A stretch of 64,000 nt of DNA from Lachnospiraceae bacterium (GCA_910575035.1 CAJTDL010000020.1:37916-101915); one strand, 5' to 3'. Counted from the first letter of the stretch, positions 1 to 9,830 are shown. Made by a program: numbers and translations. The notes: generated by a model not told the origin, from the sequence alone.

Positions 1-3000
1 CAATTGGCTCTGCAGATGCGGCTGGTAAACTGAAAGGAACCGTTACCTGTAGAACAGCAACAGATACCATAGAGATTCCGGTAACCGTGAAGGCATACCG
101 TGAATCCGTTGGCATTAAAAGCATAGAAGAGGTCAAAGTGAATACGCTGGCTGGCCACAGTCCTTCCCTGCCCAATTATGTGAAGGCAACTTATGATGAC
201 GACAGGGTAGACAAGTTAAAAGTAAGGTGGCCGGATGCGATTGAAGAAGGGAAATATGCAGAGGCAGGAAATACCTTTACTGTCGAAGGAGAGATCGTAG
301 GAGAAAAAAATAAGGTTACGGCTGAGGTTACCGTTGTGACAGAAGAAGGAATTGCATCGGCGAAAACGGCAAGCTTTGACCTGAGCGATATTTCACTGGA
401 CAAGATTGGCGAGAATGGATCTATATTGACGCAGAACCGCGACCGTGATATTACATACCTGAAATTATTGGACAATAAGCGTATGCTGTACGATTTCTAT
501 ATGACCTTTGGTGAGAATGACAAGATCCAGGGCGTGCAGCCTTTGGGCGGATGGGATGAGCCTACAGGGCTTTTGCGTGGGCATTCCACCGGGCATTATA
601 TGTCAGCACTTGCGCTTGCGTATGCATCTACTGGGGATGAGGAATTAAAGACCAAATTAAATGAAATGGTAAGCGAGCTGCATCGGCTGCAGCAGAAGTC
701 CAAAGGAGATCCTGCGGCATTTAAGATCAGCGGAACCGGGATGGAGGATTCTCTGGATGTCAATACCTGGAGCAAAGATCCGAATGAGTGGGGCGAAGGC
801 TTCTTAAGCGCATATTCACCAGATCAGTTCGCATTGCTGGAAGTATATGCTCCATATGGCTCACCAGGAACCGGGATCTGGGCACCTTATTACACGATGC
901 ACAAATTGCTGGCAGGATTCCTGGATGCGTATACATATACAGGCAACAAGGAAGCGCTGGAAACGGCGAAAGGTTTGGGCAAATGGGTATATAAGCGTCT
1001 GAGTGCATGCAGCCAGGAACAGCTTACCAAAATGTGGGGCATGTACATTGCAGGCGAGCTTGGCGGAATGAACGAATCCATGTCACAGCTTTACATTTAT
1101 GCGAAGGAAGATGGGGATTCAGACGCTGATATTTACTTAAAGGGCGCAAAATTATTTGACAATACTGTATTCTTTGATAATCTGGCAAAGAATCAGGACG
1201 ATATCAAGGGACGCCATGCGAACCAGCATATCCCACAGATTATCGGCGCATTAAAGACATATGAGGCAACGGTTGACAAAGGCAGTGCAGAGAAGAAGTA
1301 TTTTGACATCGCAGAGAATTTCTGGCAGATGGTAGTTTCCAGGTATGCATACTCCATCGGAGGCGTTGGCGTTGGGGAGGCGTTCCCGGATCCTTATGCA
1401 CAGGCAGAGAACATCAGGGGTAATGAAAACTGTGAGACTTGTGCGGCTTATAACATGATGAAGCTGACGAAGATGCTGAACAACTATGATCCAGATAATG
1501 CAGAATATATGGATTACTATGAAAGGACACTGTACAATCAGATCCTGGCATCCCAGACACCTAATGTGACAGAAAGCAGGCATAACGGAACGACTTATAT
1601 GCTCCCGATTGGGCCGGCTGGAAGAAGAAGCTTCGGCGGTGATTATGATTCCTTTACCTGCTGCCATGGCACGGGCATGGAGAATCATGTAAAATACCAG
1701 GAGGCTGCTTATGCAAAATCTGCAGATACCCTGTATGTAGGCCTGTATCTTCCGTCTACGGTTGCATGGGATGAAAAAGGCGTAAAGGTTACGCAGGAAA
1801 CAGTGTTCCCGTCCGAGACAACAAAGCTTATGGTAGCTCAGATGGAGGGCAAGGAAGCACAGGCATTTAATATGAAGCTGCGCGTTCCTTATTGGGCAAC
1901 CGAAGGGTTTACGGTGACAGTAAACGGAGAAGAGAGAGTAAAAGACGCTGAGATCAGCACATATGTTACATTAGGAGGAATCAAGGCAGGCGATGTGATC
2001 GAAGTTAATATGCCCTGGACGCTCCATTTGGACAAGACGCCAGATAAGCTTGGCGCCTCTATGGTAGCAAGCATTATGTATGGGCCATATGTAATGGCGG
2101 CTAGAAGCAGCAATTCAGACTGGCTGAGACTGGTGCTGCCGGAGCATCTGGCAGATGTGGTCAAGATAGGCGTGAATGAGGCAAACGGATTCCCAACCCT
2201 TTCCGTAAGCGGGCTCAATTTCGCACCGATGTTTGCGCCAGAATATGCAACAGAGGCATACCATACTTATTTCAAAGTATTGCAGACGGCAGACGATGGA
2301 AGCGTATGGCATGAGGTCACTGTCAATAACAGAACGCCTTTAAATGGTACCGTTGAGACAACCGCAGAGGCTGAGATGACGAAAGAGGGTCAAGATCTTA
2401 CGATCACCCTGATACCAAATCCAGGTTATGTCCTGAAAAAGCTTGTAGTGAATGGAGAACAAGTAGAAGCTACCAATAATCAATATGTCGTTAAAGATGT
2501 AAGGGATAAGGTTAGTATTGAGGTAGTATTCCGCCCGCCAGTGCTGAGCCTGGATAATTTAGAGTATTCTGCAGATGTCTCTGCAAATGCACTTTATGAC
2601 TACTATGGAAAGCCAACAGATATTATGCAGAATTGGGAGCCGACCTCTTCCATCAGCTCTGCCGGCGGATACGGCGGCTGGGTAAACTGGTGGACAGGGC
2701 CTGGGCAGGAAGGCTATATCCAGTACAGCTGGGATGAGCCAGTTACTATGAATACATTTAACGTATACTGGCGCGTGGCTTATAACGGCACAGACAGCGA
2801 CTGGATGCATGTACCAGGATCCATTAAGATCCTGTATTTGGATGGCGATAGCTGGAAAGAGGCAAATATGACATCCAAATATGAAGATATCATTAAGCTT
2901 CACCAGTATAACACAATTACATTTGACAATATTACAACGACAGCGGTAAGGATGGTAATGACCACGTATGATGGCCCGGACTCCCAGGCAGGCTGTACTG

Positions 3001-3842
3001 GCGTATACCGTTGGAAAGTAAGCTACAAAGAAGGCAAGCCTGAGCCTGATCCTGATAAGGCAGATAAGACAAAGCTGGATGCAGCGATTAAAAAGGCAGA
3101 AAGCCTGAAATCCGACAACTACACAGCAGCCAGCTGGAAAGCCGTAGACGACGCCCTAAAAGAAGCCAAGACAGTAAATGGGAAACAGGATGCAACACAG
3201 GGGCAGGTAAATGCAGCAGAAAAGAAATTAACAGGCGCCATCAATGCCTTGGAGAAAAAGCCAGTAGAAGTAAAACCGACAGCGCCAACTTCTGTAAAAG
3301 CAGCATGGGCTGGTACCAAGAACGTGAAAGTTACTTGGAAGGCAGCTAAAAATGCAACCAAGTATGAGGTATACCGTTCCTATAGCAGCAGCAAAAATGC
3401 AAAATTCACCAAGATTGGCACAGTAACCAAGAAGAATACCTATACCTACACCGATAAGAAGGCAACGCCGGGCAAAACAGCATACTATAAGGTGATTGCT
3501 TACAACGGCAAGGTAAAAGGCTCTTACAGTAAGGCAGCCAAGGCCTACATCCTGAAAGCGCCTGCCAGCCTGAAGGCAGTTGCTAAGAAATCTGGAAAGA
3601 AAAGAAATGTGACAGTTTCCTTTAAAAAGGCTAAGAGCGCTTCTGGGTACGAAATCTACCGTGCAACAAAGAAAAATGGGAAATACAAGAGGGTTGTTAC
3701 CCTAAACAGCAAAACAGTCAAGAAAGTGTTTAAGAACGTTAAGAAGGGTACGTATTACTACAAAGTAAGGGCTTATAAGCTTAATGGAAAGAAAAAGACC
3801 TATACAGCGTTTACATCTGTAAAGAAGGTCAAAGTAAAATAA
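1..3842 (+). CDS. Secreted GH127/GH146-type beta-L-arabinofuranosidase, multidomain (5' end outside window)
   Basis: The frame is open to the left edge (first full codon at 3), so the start and any signal peptide lie outside; the GTG at 87 is internal. After an Ig-like piece comes a DUF1680/GH127 catalytic domain (about nt 380-2150). The family's zinc ligands are visible: the Glu-x-Cys of CETC near 1430-1441 and the Cys-Cys of CCHGTG near 1659-1664. In this fold a zinc-bound cysteine is the usual nucleophile. Downstream lie a small bacterial repeat domain (about 2340-2530), a discoidin-like carbohydrate-binding module (about 2540-3030), a FIVAR three-helix module (about 3060-3260) and two Lys-rich fibronectin-III-like repeats (about 3280-3839). 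The tail closely resembles that of the surface hydrolase at 38531-43492. The likely role is removal of beta-L-arabinofuranosyl units from plant glycans at the cell surface. The family call is firm; the exact linkage is inferred. Confidence 0.88.
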   Translation, partial: IGSADAAGKLKGTVTCRTATDTIEIPVTVKAYRESVGIKSIEEVKVNTLAGHSPSLPNYVKATYDDDRVDKLKVRWPDAIEEGKYAEAGNTFTVEGEIVGEKNKVTAEVTVVTEEGIASAKTASFDLSDISLDKIGENGSILTQNRDRDITYLKLLDNKRMLYDFYMTFGENDKIQGVQPLGGWDEPTGLLRGHSTGHYMSALALAYASTGDEELKTKLNEMVSELHRLQQKSKGDPAAFKISGTGMEDSLDVNTWSKDPNEWGEGFLSAYSPDQFALLEVYAPYGSPGTGIWAPYYTMHKLLAGFLDAYTYTGNKEALETAKGLGKWVYKRLSACSQEQLTKMWGMYIAGELGGMNESMSQLYIYAKEDGDSDADIYLKGAKLFDNTVFFDNLAKNQDDIKGRHANQHIPQIIGALKTYEATVDKGSAEKKYFDIAENFWQMVVSRYAYSIGGVGVGEAFPDPYAQAENIRGNENCETCAAYNMMKLTKMLNNYDPDNAEYMDYYERTLYNQILASQTPNVTESRHNGTTYMLPIGPAGRRSFGGDYDSFTCCHGTGMENHVKYQEAAYAKSADTLYVGLYLPSTVAWDEKGVKVTQETVFPSETTKLMVAQMEGKEAQAFNMKLRVPYWATEGFTVTVNGEERVKDAEISTYVTLGGIKAGDVIEVNMPWTLHLDKTPDKLGASMVASIMYGPYVMAARSSNSDWLRLVLPEHLADVVKIGVNEANGFPTLSVSGLNFAPMFAPEYATEAYHTYFKVLQTADDGSVWHEVTVNNRTPLNGTVETTAEAEMTKEGQDLTITLIPNPGYVLKKLVVNGEQVEATNNQYVVKDVRDKVSIEVVFRPPVLSLDNLEYSADVSANALYDYYGKPTDIMQNWEPTSSISSAGGYGGWVNWWTGPGQEGYIQYSWDEPVTMNTFNVYWRVAYNGTDSDWMHVPGSIKILYLDGDSWKEANMTSKYEDIIKLHQYNTITFDNITTTAVRMVMTTYDGPDSQAGCTGVYRWKVSYKEGKPEPDPDKADKTKLDAAIKKAESLKSDNYTAASWKAVDDALKEAKTVNGKQDATQGQVNAAEKKLTGAINALEKKPVEVKPTAPTSVKAAWAGTKNVKVTWKAAKNATKYEVYRSYSSSKNAKFTKIGTVTKKNTYTYTDKKATPGKTAYYKVIAYNGKVKGSYSKAAKAYILKAPASLKAVAKKSGKKRNVTVSFKKAKSASGYEIYRATKKNGKYKRVVTLNSKTVKKVFKNVKKGTYYYKVRAYKLNGKKKTYTAFTSVKKVKVK

Positions 3843-3959
3843 TTTCCTTGCTGTGAGCATCTTTTAGGCTGTGAACCGTAACGTAGAATGGCATATTGGA
3901 TTTTAATCCTGCATTTGCCATAATGCCAGTTGGAAGATGAAGCGATTAAGTCAATAGGG

Positions 3960-4004
3960 CAAAAATGAAATCCCCCAACCGTGGTGCGACACAGTTGGGG
4001 GATT
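3960..4004 (-). terminator. Terminator-like hairpin reading leftward, no gene attached
   Basis: A perfect 11-bp stem (3969-3979 with 3994-4004, arm AATCCCCCAAC) is followed on the minus strand by TCATTTTT, as in an intrinsic terminator. No minus-strand gene reaches it. It lies in the roughly 310-base gap after the GH127 gene, which otherwise holds no recognisable gene, so it may end an unseen small RNA or be a remnant of inserted DNA. Confidence 0.5.
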
Positions 4005-4090
4005 CTTCGGGAAAACGGAGGACAGTACACCATAGTGTAAAGCGGAGCTTTCTATAAGAGCCATGCCCCTGTCGATAAGATGTCGGGTGG

Positions 4091-4126
4091 GCCCGGTTAT
4101 TGAAAAATAGCCGGGCTCATTTTTTT
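4091..4126 (+). terminator. Intrinsic terminator
   Basis: An 11-bp GC-rich stem with one G-U pair (4091-4101 with 4106-4116), a GAAA tetraloop and a run of seven T at 4120-4126. It would end transcription from the GH127 side and insulate the MATE remnant downstream. Confidence 0.85.
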
Positions 4127-4248
4127 AACATAGGGATGGCCTGCAAAGCGCGGTGTCCGTTGTTTATGGCAATAGAAGACTCCCGAAGCGTGGATTCTAT
4201 TGTTTGGTAATTGCAGAGTACCGTATGCCAGTGGCGCAGGCCTGTACC

Positions 4249-5070
4249 TGGCCGAAATCATCAGAAACAATTATCTTTGCTCCATTGATACGTTTTGCGC
4301 TGCCGGTGTTATTGGCATTATTTTTACAGACCATGTATGGAGCATGCGATTTGCTGTTTGTAGGACAGTTTGGCGGCGGGCGCTGCAATTGCTACGGTAT
4401 CTGCACAGGCGGCCAGCGTACGGATCTCACTGGCCATTATCCGAAGGCGGGAACTGCCTTTTCTTTGAAAGATATACGGCCGAAAGGCGTATTTATCAAA
4501 GAAATATTAAAAATTGGCATCCCTGTTGCACTTCAGGATCTGCTGGCCAGTATTTCTTTCCTTGTGATCCTGTCTATGGTGAACAGTCTGGGGCTGATCG
4601 TTTCGGCAGGCGTCGGCGTGGCAGAAAAACGCTGCGGCTTCCTGATGCTTGCCGCCTCTGCCTATATGCAGTCCATGTCTGCATTCGTTGCGCAGAATAT
4701 CGGTGCGGGAAAACCGGAACGTGCTTCTTCCCTTGCAGTAGGGATTGTGATGGGATTGTTTACTATTTTCCGCGGGGATATTCTGGCAGGCATTTTTGCG
4801 AAAGACACAGAAATTATTTTAGCGGCTGCGGAGTATTTGAAGGCATATGCAATCGACTGTGTGTTTACTTCGTTCCGATTCTGCTTTATGGGTTATTTTA
4901 ATGGATGCGGCAGAACAACCTTCGACATGCTCCAGGGGACTCTTTGTGCATTTGGCGTGCGGATGCCGGTTACCTGGCTTATGAGTAAGCAGATTCCGGT
5001 ATCTTTGTTTCATATTGGGCTTGGAATCCCTGCTGCCACAATCCTGCAGATTGTATTTAATCATAAATAA
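4249..5070 (+). pseudogene. MATE-family efflux transporter, degenerate
   Basis: The readable protein starts like a MATE transporter (SETIIFAPLIRFALPVLLAL, then a second helix ending in FVGQFGG). It loses frame near 4375: the alternative frame over 4377-4440 gives the expected AGAAIATVSAQAASVRISLA. It then jumps to the C-terminal half (IKEILKIGIPVALQDLLASI onward). About 150 residues of the middle are missing compared with the usual 440-460. No convincing start codon or ribosome binding site precedes the homologous part. An internal deletion plus a frameshift make a working transporter implausible. The family normally exports cationic drugs or metabolites by Na+ or H+ antiport. Confidence 0.8.
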
Positions 5071-5113
5071 CAACGCTGTTGTAATATAAGCATCAGAAAT
5101 CAAGAAGGCATGT

Positions 5114-5142
5114 TTGACTTTTTTGCGGTAAATCATTATAAT
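5114..5142 (+). promoter_or_regulatory. Sigma-A promoter of the metF-metH unit
   Basis: TTGACT (5114-5119), a 17-nt spacer and TATAAT (5137-5142), about 110 nt upstream of the chosen metF start. I looked for S-box or T-box signatures in the leader and saw none. Confidence 0.8.
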
Positions 5143-5254
5143 AAAAAAGTGTTTTAGGAAAAATGAGCTTTTGTAGGAGAAAACCTGTATAAAATAATTT
5201 AAAAAGGAAAATATGTTAAATTTTTGGCATAACCGTGAAAGGATCATAAGAATT

Positions 5255-6124
5255 ATGAAAATATCAGAATTGTTGAAAACAAAAGAAGTAACCATCAGCT
5301 GTGAGTTGTTCCCGCCAAAAAAGGGATCTGAACTGAAAAAAGCCCATGACCTGGTAAAAGAAATGGCGCAGCTCCATCCCACGTTTATCAGTGTGACTTA
5401 TGGGGCTACAGGAGGGATCAGCGAGCATACCGTGAATCTGGCGAATGAGGTGCAGAATGTAAATGGCGTCCCAGCCCTTGCCCATTTGACCTGTGCGTCT
5501 TCTGATCGGAATAAGATACGGGAGGTGTTAGGGGAGCTGCAGGAGGACAAGATTGAGAATATCTTGGCGCTGCGGGGGGATATTCCGGAAAATGCAGACT
5601 TCCCGCTGCCAAATCAGTACCACCATGCCAGTGAGCTGATAGAGGAAATCAAAGCGTTTGGGGATTTTTGCATTGGCGGGGCATGTTATCCAGAAGGGCA
5701 CCCAGAGGCAGAGTCTATAGAAGCGGATATTGTCCATTTGAAGCAGAAAGTGGATGCGGGGTGTGAGTTTTTGACCACGCAGATGTTTTTTGATAATCAA
5801 ATTTTGTATAGCTTTTTGTATAAGGCATTGAAAAAAGGCATTGATGTGCCAATTATTGCAGGGATCATGCCAGTGACCAATGTGAGCCAGATGAAGCAGA
5901 TTGGAGTGCTGTCAGGATCTGCCCTGCCCCAGAGATTCCGAATGATGGTGGAGCGGTTCGCAGATAATTCTGCGGCTCTGAAGCAGGCTGGGATTGCCTA
6001 TGCCACAGAACAGATTATTGACTTGATTGCAAATGGGGTAAGCCATGTGCATATTTACACGATGAATAAGCCGGATGTGGCAGGGGCGATTTTAAAGAAT
6101 TTGTCGGAGATTTATAAGGGGTGA
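5255..6124 (+). CDS. metF: 5,10-methylenetetrahydrofolate reductase
   Basis: This enzyme reduces methylene-THF to methyl-THF, the methyl donor for methionine synthase. It is a TIM-barrel flavoprotein of 289 residues, a normal family length. The N-terminal signature SCELFPPKKGSE is present, followed by TYGATGG, the ALRGDIP loop, GGACYPEGHPEA and the MFFDNQ motif typical of MetF. I prefer the ATG at 5255 over the upstream in-frame ATG at 5213, because family members begin with the equivalent of MKISELL and GAAAGGA lies 11 nt upstream of it. It heads a one-carbon and methionine unit with the activation-domain gene and metH, driven by the promoter at 5114-5142. Confidence 0.93.
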   Translation: MKISELLKTKEVTISCELFPPKKGSELKKAHDLVKEMAQLHPTFISVTYGATGGISEHTVNLANEVQNVNGVPALAHLTCASSDRNKIREVLGELQEDKIENILALRGDIPENADFPLPNQYHHASELIEEIKAFGDFCIGGACYPEGHPEAESIEADIVHLKQKVDAGCEFLTTQMFFDNQILYSFLYKALKKGIDVPIIAGIMPVTNVSQMKQIGVLSGSALPQRFRMMVERFADNSAALKQAGIAYATEQIIDLIANGVSHVHIYTMNKPDVAGAILKNLSEIYKG

Positions 6125-6131
6125 TGGGAAA

Positions 6132-6334
6132 GGCGCTTATTTTATTACTATGGATGACAGGCTTTTGAAGTATCAGTCGGAAAAGATCCAAATAGTCACT
6201 CCAGGAGTATTTATTCGAAGAGTGGAGATATCAGAATCACGAACAGCACAATTGACATTATTGATAAAGGATTTGTCTGTTTAGTTGAAAATTTGGGTAT
6301 TATAAATTGCAGAGCGTTTTATTGCCATGATTAA
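6132..6334 (+). pseudogene. PIN-domain (VapC-like) toxin relic
   Basis: One frame from 6132 reads AYFITMDDRLLKY then KIQIVTPGVFI, which resembles the C-terminal strand region of PIN-domain ribonucleases. A second frame (6248-6334) continues with VENLGIINCRAFY. The two pieces together look like the last 60 or so residues of such a protein, split by a frameshift and lacking the catalytic N-terminal part. It sits between metF and the activation-domain gene, so it probably marks an old insertion and deletion in this unit. The assignment rests on motif resemblance only. Confidence 0.4.
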
Positions 6335-6512
6335 GAGAGAAAGTTTTGATTATACAATTTGGCACAGAGAATATTTTGGTGATATGGGACTGGATGAGAT
6401 TAAGAAAGAGGCAGTATCGTTTGCAGAAAAACATCCACATAAAGGGGAAGGCACTCGGGTTTGGAAAATAAGCAAACCAAGGGCGCTGTTTTGGAAAAAG
6501 CCTGGGAGATAA
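6327..6512 (+). CDS. Short ORF of unknown function, possibly remnant
   Basis: Encodes 61 residues. The first 45 look protein-like (FDYTIWHREYFGDMGLDEI), while the last 15 are basic and irregular. No good ribosome binding site precedes the ATG, and the ORF overlaps the end of the PIN-like relic by 8 nt. It may be the start of a partner gene of the toxin relic that lost its 3' part. I do not recognise the family. Confidence 0.25.
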   Translation: MIKRESFDYTIWHREYFGDMGLDEIKKEAVSFAEKHPHKGEGTRVWKISKPRALFWKKPGR

Positions 6513-6542
6513 CAGCAGAAAGCAGAGGGATAGGTCGAGGAT

Positions 6543-7187
6543 ATGAAGGTAGACAGGAAGGAAGCCCTGCGGTATCTGGGATATGGCAGGAAGGAAGCGG
6601 ATGGGCAGACGCAGAGGCTTTTAGATGGGGTGGCGGAGGAATTGGAGCAGGACAGCCTGCCCAAAAGCATATACCGGGAATACGGATGTAAGGTGGAGGG
6701 GAATGTAGTGTCCTTTGGAAATTTAGATATTACAAGCTCCAGCCTGGCAAAAAATTTGGAAGGGTGTGAGCGCATCGTGCTGTTGGCGGCCACCATTGGG
6801 CGGGCAGCTGACCTGATGATCAAGAAATATTCCGTTGTGAACCTTGCCAAAGCAGCCATCGTGCAGGCGGCGGGCGCTGCGTATATTGAAAGCTATATGG
6901 ATGAAATAGAATCTGAAATCCAAAGGGAGGCCAAGAAGCAGGGGCTGTACCTGCGGCCAAGGTTTAGCCCTGGATATGGGGATTTCCCATTGGAGTGCCA
7001 GAAGGATATTTTTGCCATGTTGGAATGCAGTAAGCGGATTGGCATTGCCCTGACGGCAGGGAACCTTATGATGCCCTCGAAATCTGTAACAGCTCTGATT
7101 GGGCTTACGCCTATCGAGCGGCAATCCTGCCAGATGGCAGCCTGCAGCCAATGTGAGAAAACAGACTGTGTGTTTCGGGCAGATTGA
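6543..7187 (+). CDS. Free-standing methionine synthase activation (AdoMet-binding) domain protein
   Basis: 214 residues matching the C-terminal activation domain of B12-dependent methionine synthase, which binds AdoMet during reductive methylation of inactive cob(II)alamin. The hallmark RPRFSPGYGDFPLECQKDIF is at residues about 139-158, and the downstream MPSKSVTALIGL resembles the MetH motif. The C-terminus carries a CSQCEKTDC cysteine cluster, seen in stand-alone clostridial versions and possibly binding a metal or an iron-sulfur centre (inference). It ends 68 nt before metH, whose product stops after the B12 domain, so the two proteins together make a split methionine synthase. Confidence 0.85.
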   Translation: MKVDRKEALRYLGYGRKEADGQTQRLLDGVAEELEQDSLPKSIYREYGCKVEGNVVSFGNLDITSSSLAKNLEGCERIVLLAATIGRAADLMIKKYSVVNLAKAAIVQAAGAAYIESYMDEIESEIQREAKKQGLYLRPRFSPGYGDFPLECQKDIFAMLECSKRIGIALTAGNLMMPSKSVTALIGLTPIERQSCQMAACSQCEKTDCVFRAD

Positions 7188-7255
7188 GTTTGGCATCCAC
7201 CATATTTATCAGAGGGCTATGATTCGAATAAAGAGCGGATAGACGGGAGGCAATC

Positions 7256-9643
7256 ATGAATTTTAAAGAACAATTAGGGAAAAAGCTCCTATTTTTTGAT
7301 GGGGCTATGGGTACCATGCTCCAACAGCAAGGACTGCAGTCAGGGGAGATTCCAGAAATCTGGAATGCCACAAAAGAGGATGTGATCGTAAACATCCATA
7401 AAAGCTATTTAGAGGCAGGGTGCAATATTGTAAAGGCTAATACATTTGGCATTAACCCTTTTAAAATGGAAGGCACAGGATATACCTGTGAGGAGCTGGT
7501 CCAAAAGGGCATACGCCTGGTAAAGCGCGCCATTGCAGAAACTGGAAAAGAGGCATATACTGCCTTGGACATTGGCTCTTTGGGAAAGCTGCTGGAGCCT
7601 TTGGGGGATCTGCCTTTTGAGCAGGCATATGAGGCTTTCCGTCCCATATGCATTGCCGGGGAACAGGCAGGGGCAGACCTTTGCCTGATTGAGACTATGA
7701 ATGACACCTATGAGATCAAAGCAGCCGTTCTGGCTGCCAAAGAACATACAAACCTCCCCATTGTGGTCACCATGGTATTTGACGAAAGCGGGAAGCTTTT
7801 GACTGGTGCGGACATGGAAGCGGCAGTGGCTATGTTAGAGGGCTTGCGGGTGGATGCCATTGGGCTGAACTGCGGTTTTGGCCCGGATGTGATGAAGGAA
7901 TTCCTGCCCCAGCTGCGTAAGGTATGCTCCCTTCCCCTTGTGCTGAATCCCAATGCGGGGCTGCCAGTGGTGGTGGATGGTAAAACCTGTTTCCAGGTGA
8001 CGCCGGAGGATTTTGCCGCCGTTATGAAAGAGATTGCCCAGGAAGGGGTTTCCATTATGGGCGGCTGCTGCGGCACCACGCCAGGGCATATCCAGGCATT
8101 GGTGGAAGCCTGCAGGGATATGGCGCCGTTACAGCTTACAGACAAAAACCGTTCTGTGGTGTCTTCCTATACCCATGCAGTGGTATTTGATGATCGGCCA
8201 AAGATCATCGGGGAGCGGATTAACCCCACAGGGAAGCCGCGTTTCAAACAGGCATTGCGGGAAAAGGACATGGAGTATATTTTTAAGGAAGCCCTTGCCC
8301 AGCAGGATCGGGGTGCCCATATCTTGGATGTAAATGTGGGGTTGCCTGAGATTGACGAAGTAGAAATGATGCGTGAGGCGGTAACGGGGCTCCAGGGGAT
8401 CACAGGCCTGCCGCTGCAGATTGACACCTCAGACGGAGCAGCTATGGAAATGGCTATGCGCCTTTATAATGGCAAGCCCCTGATCAATTCCGTGAACGGC
8501 AAGCAGGAATCCATGGACACCGTATTTCCGCTGGTGGAAAAATATGGCGGCATGGTAGTATGCCTGGCTCTGGATGAAAATGGTATCCCGGAAACTGCCC
8601 AAGGCCGTATCCAGGTTGCAGAAAAAATCATTGCAGAGGCAGCAAAGTACGGCATTGGGAAGAAAGACCTGTTGATCGACACATTGACCATGACCATCAG
8701 CACAGGGCAGGAAAATGCAAAGGCCACGCTGGATGCCCTGCACTATGTGCGCCATACCCTGGGCATACACACCACCTTGGGCGTGTCTAATATTTCTTTT
8801 GGCCTTCCCCAGCGCGAAAAGGTCAATACGGCATTTTTCACTATTGCGCTGTCAAAGGGGCTGAGCGCAGGCATTGTGAACCCTGGCAGCGATGCCATGA
8901 TGGCGGCTTACCATGCCTATTGCGCCTTGAATGGCAGCGATCCCCAATGCGCGGATTATATTGGGATTTATTCCCAGCAGGCTGGCCAGCCCCAAGCGCC
9001 TGCTGCAAAGCCAGGGGATCTTACCCTCTATGACGCTGTGGTAAAAGGCCTGTCAGAAAGCGCCTTCCAGGCAGCTCAAAAGGAGCTGGAGTCCAGAGAG
9101 CCACTTTCTGTCATTGATGAAGACCTGATACCTGCCTTAGACCATGTAGGCCAGGGCTTTGAGAAGAAAACCATTTTCCTGCCTCAGCTTTTAATGAGCG
9201 CAGACGCAGCGAAAGCCGGTTTTGACGCCATCAAAGAGCATCTGAAAGCCAAAGGCGGCGCTTCCGCCTCTAAAGGAACCATTGTGATCGCCACGGTGAA
9301 AGGCGATATCCATGACATCGGAAAAAATATTGTAAAGGTGCTTCTGGAAAACTACGGCTTCCAGGTCATAGACCTGGGAAAAGACGTTTCCCCAGAAAAT
9401 GTACTAGAGGCGGCAAAAGAGCACAATGTGAAACTGGTAGGCCTAAGCGCCCTGATGACCACAACGGTGGCGAATATGGAAATTACCATCAAGCTGCTGA
9501 AAAAAGAGCTGCCAGGCTGCAAGGTTATGGTAGGTGGCGCAGTCCTAACCCAGACCTATGCAGATATGATAGGTGCAGACTTCTATTCCAAAGATGCCAT
9601 GGGATCCATCCGCTACGCCAATGAGCTTTTTGCGGTTTCATAA
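7256..9643 (+). CDS. metH: B12-dependent methionine synthase lacking the activation domain
   Basis: Transfers the methyl group of methyl-THF through methylcobalamin to homocysteine. Domain order over 795 residues: homocysteine-binding barrel (1-290) with zinc-ligand motifs GLNCG and MGGCCGT; pterin-binding barrel (about 310-580) starting with IIGERINPTGKPRF; B12 cap helices (about 600-675); and a cobalamin domain (about 680-795) with the GDIHDIGKN motif holding the cobalt-ligating His. Full-length MetH is about 1200 residues. The missing C-terminal activation module is encoded separately just upstream. A good Shine-Dalgarno (GGGAGG) precedes the ATG. Confidence 0.95.
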   Translation: MNFKEQLGKKLLFFDGAMGTMLQQQGLQSGEIPEIWNATKEDVIVNIHKSYLEAGCNIVKANTFGINPFKMEGTGYTCEELVQKGIRLVKRAIAETGKEAYTALDIGSLGKLLEPLGDLPFEQAYEAFRPICIAGEQAGADLCLIETMNDTYEIKAAVLAAKEHTNLPIVVTMVFDESGKLLTGADMEAAVAMLEGLRVDAIGLNCGFGPDVMKEFLPQLRKVCSLPLVLNPNAGLPVVVDGKTCFQVTPEDFAAVMKEIAQEGVSIMGGCCGTTPGHIQALVEACRDMAPLQLTDKNRSVVSSYTHAVVFDDRPKIIGERINPTGKPRFKQALREKDMEYIFKEALAQQDRGAHILDVNVGLPEIDEVEMMREAVTGLQGITGLPLQIDTSDGAAMEMAMRLYNGKPLINSVNGKQESMDTVFPLVEKYGGMVVCLALDENGIPETAQGRIQVAEKIIAEAAKYGIGKKDLLIDTLTMTISTGQENAKATLDALHYVRHTLGIHTTLGVSNISFGLPQREKVNTAFFTIALSKGLSAGIVNPGSDAMMAAYHAYCALNGSDPQCADYIGIYSQQAGQPQAPAAKPGDLTLYDAVVKGLSESAFQAAQKELESREPLSVIDEDLIPALDHVGQGFEKKTIFLPQLLMSADAAKAGFDAIKEHLKAKGGASASKGTIVIATVKGDIHDIGKNIVKVLLENYGFQVIDLGKDVSPENVLEAAKEHNVKLVGLSALMTTTVANMEITIKLLKKELPGCKVMVGGAVLTQTYADMIGADFYSKDAMGSIRYANELFAVS

Positions 9644-9830
9644 AATAGAGTTTTCAAAGTGATAAATCGGGTTACCTCAAGTTTCTTCCTTATTGCAGTG
9701 GAGATAATATAATAAAAAGATTTTGCCCTTTCCTTGACACACTTGTGAGTGTCTGCCCCTTGTTCTGGCATTTAGGGATTAAGAGCTTCTAAGCACGATG
9801 GGTTATCCGGCAAAAACCCAAAAGACAGCG

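Noticed and set aside
5071..5254. SAM riboswitch or T-box before metF
   Set aside because: I looked for the conserved S-box core and the T-box sequence and saw neither. The leader is short and AT-rich.
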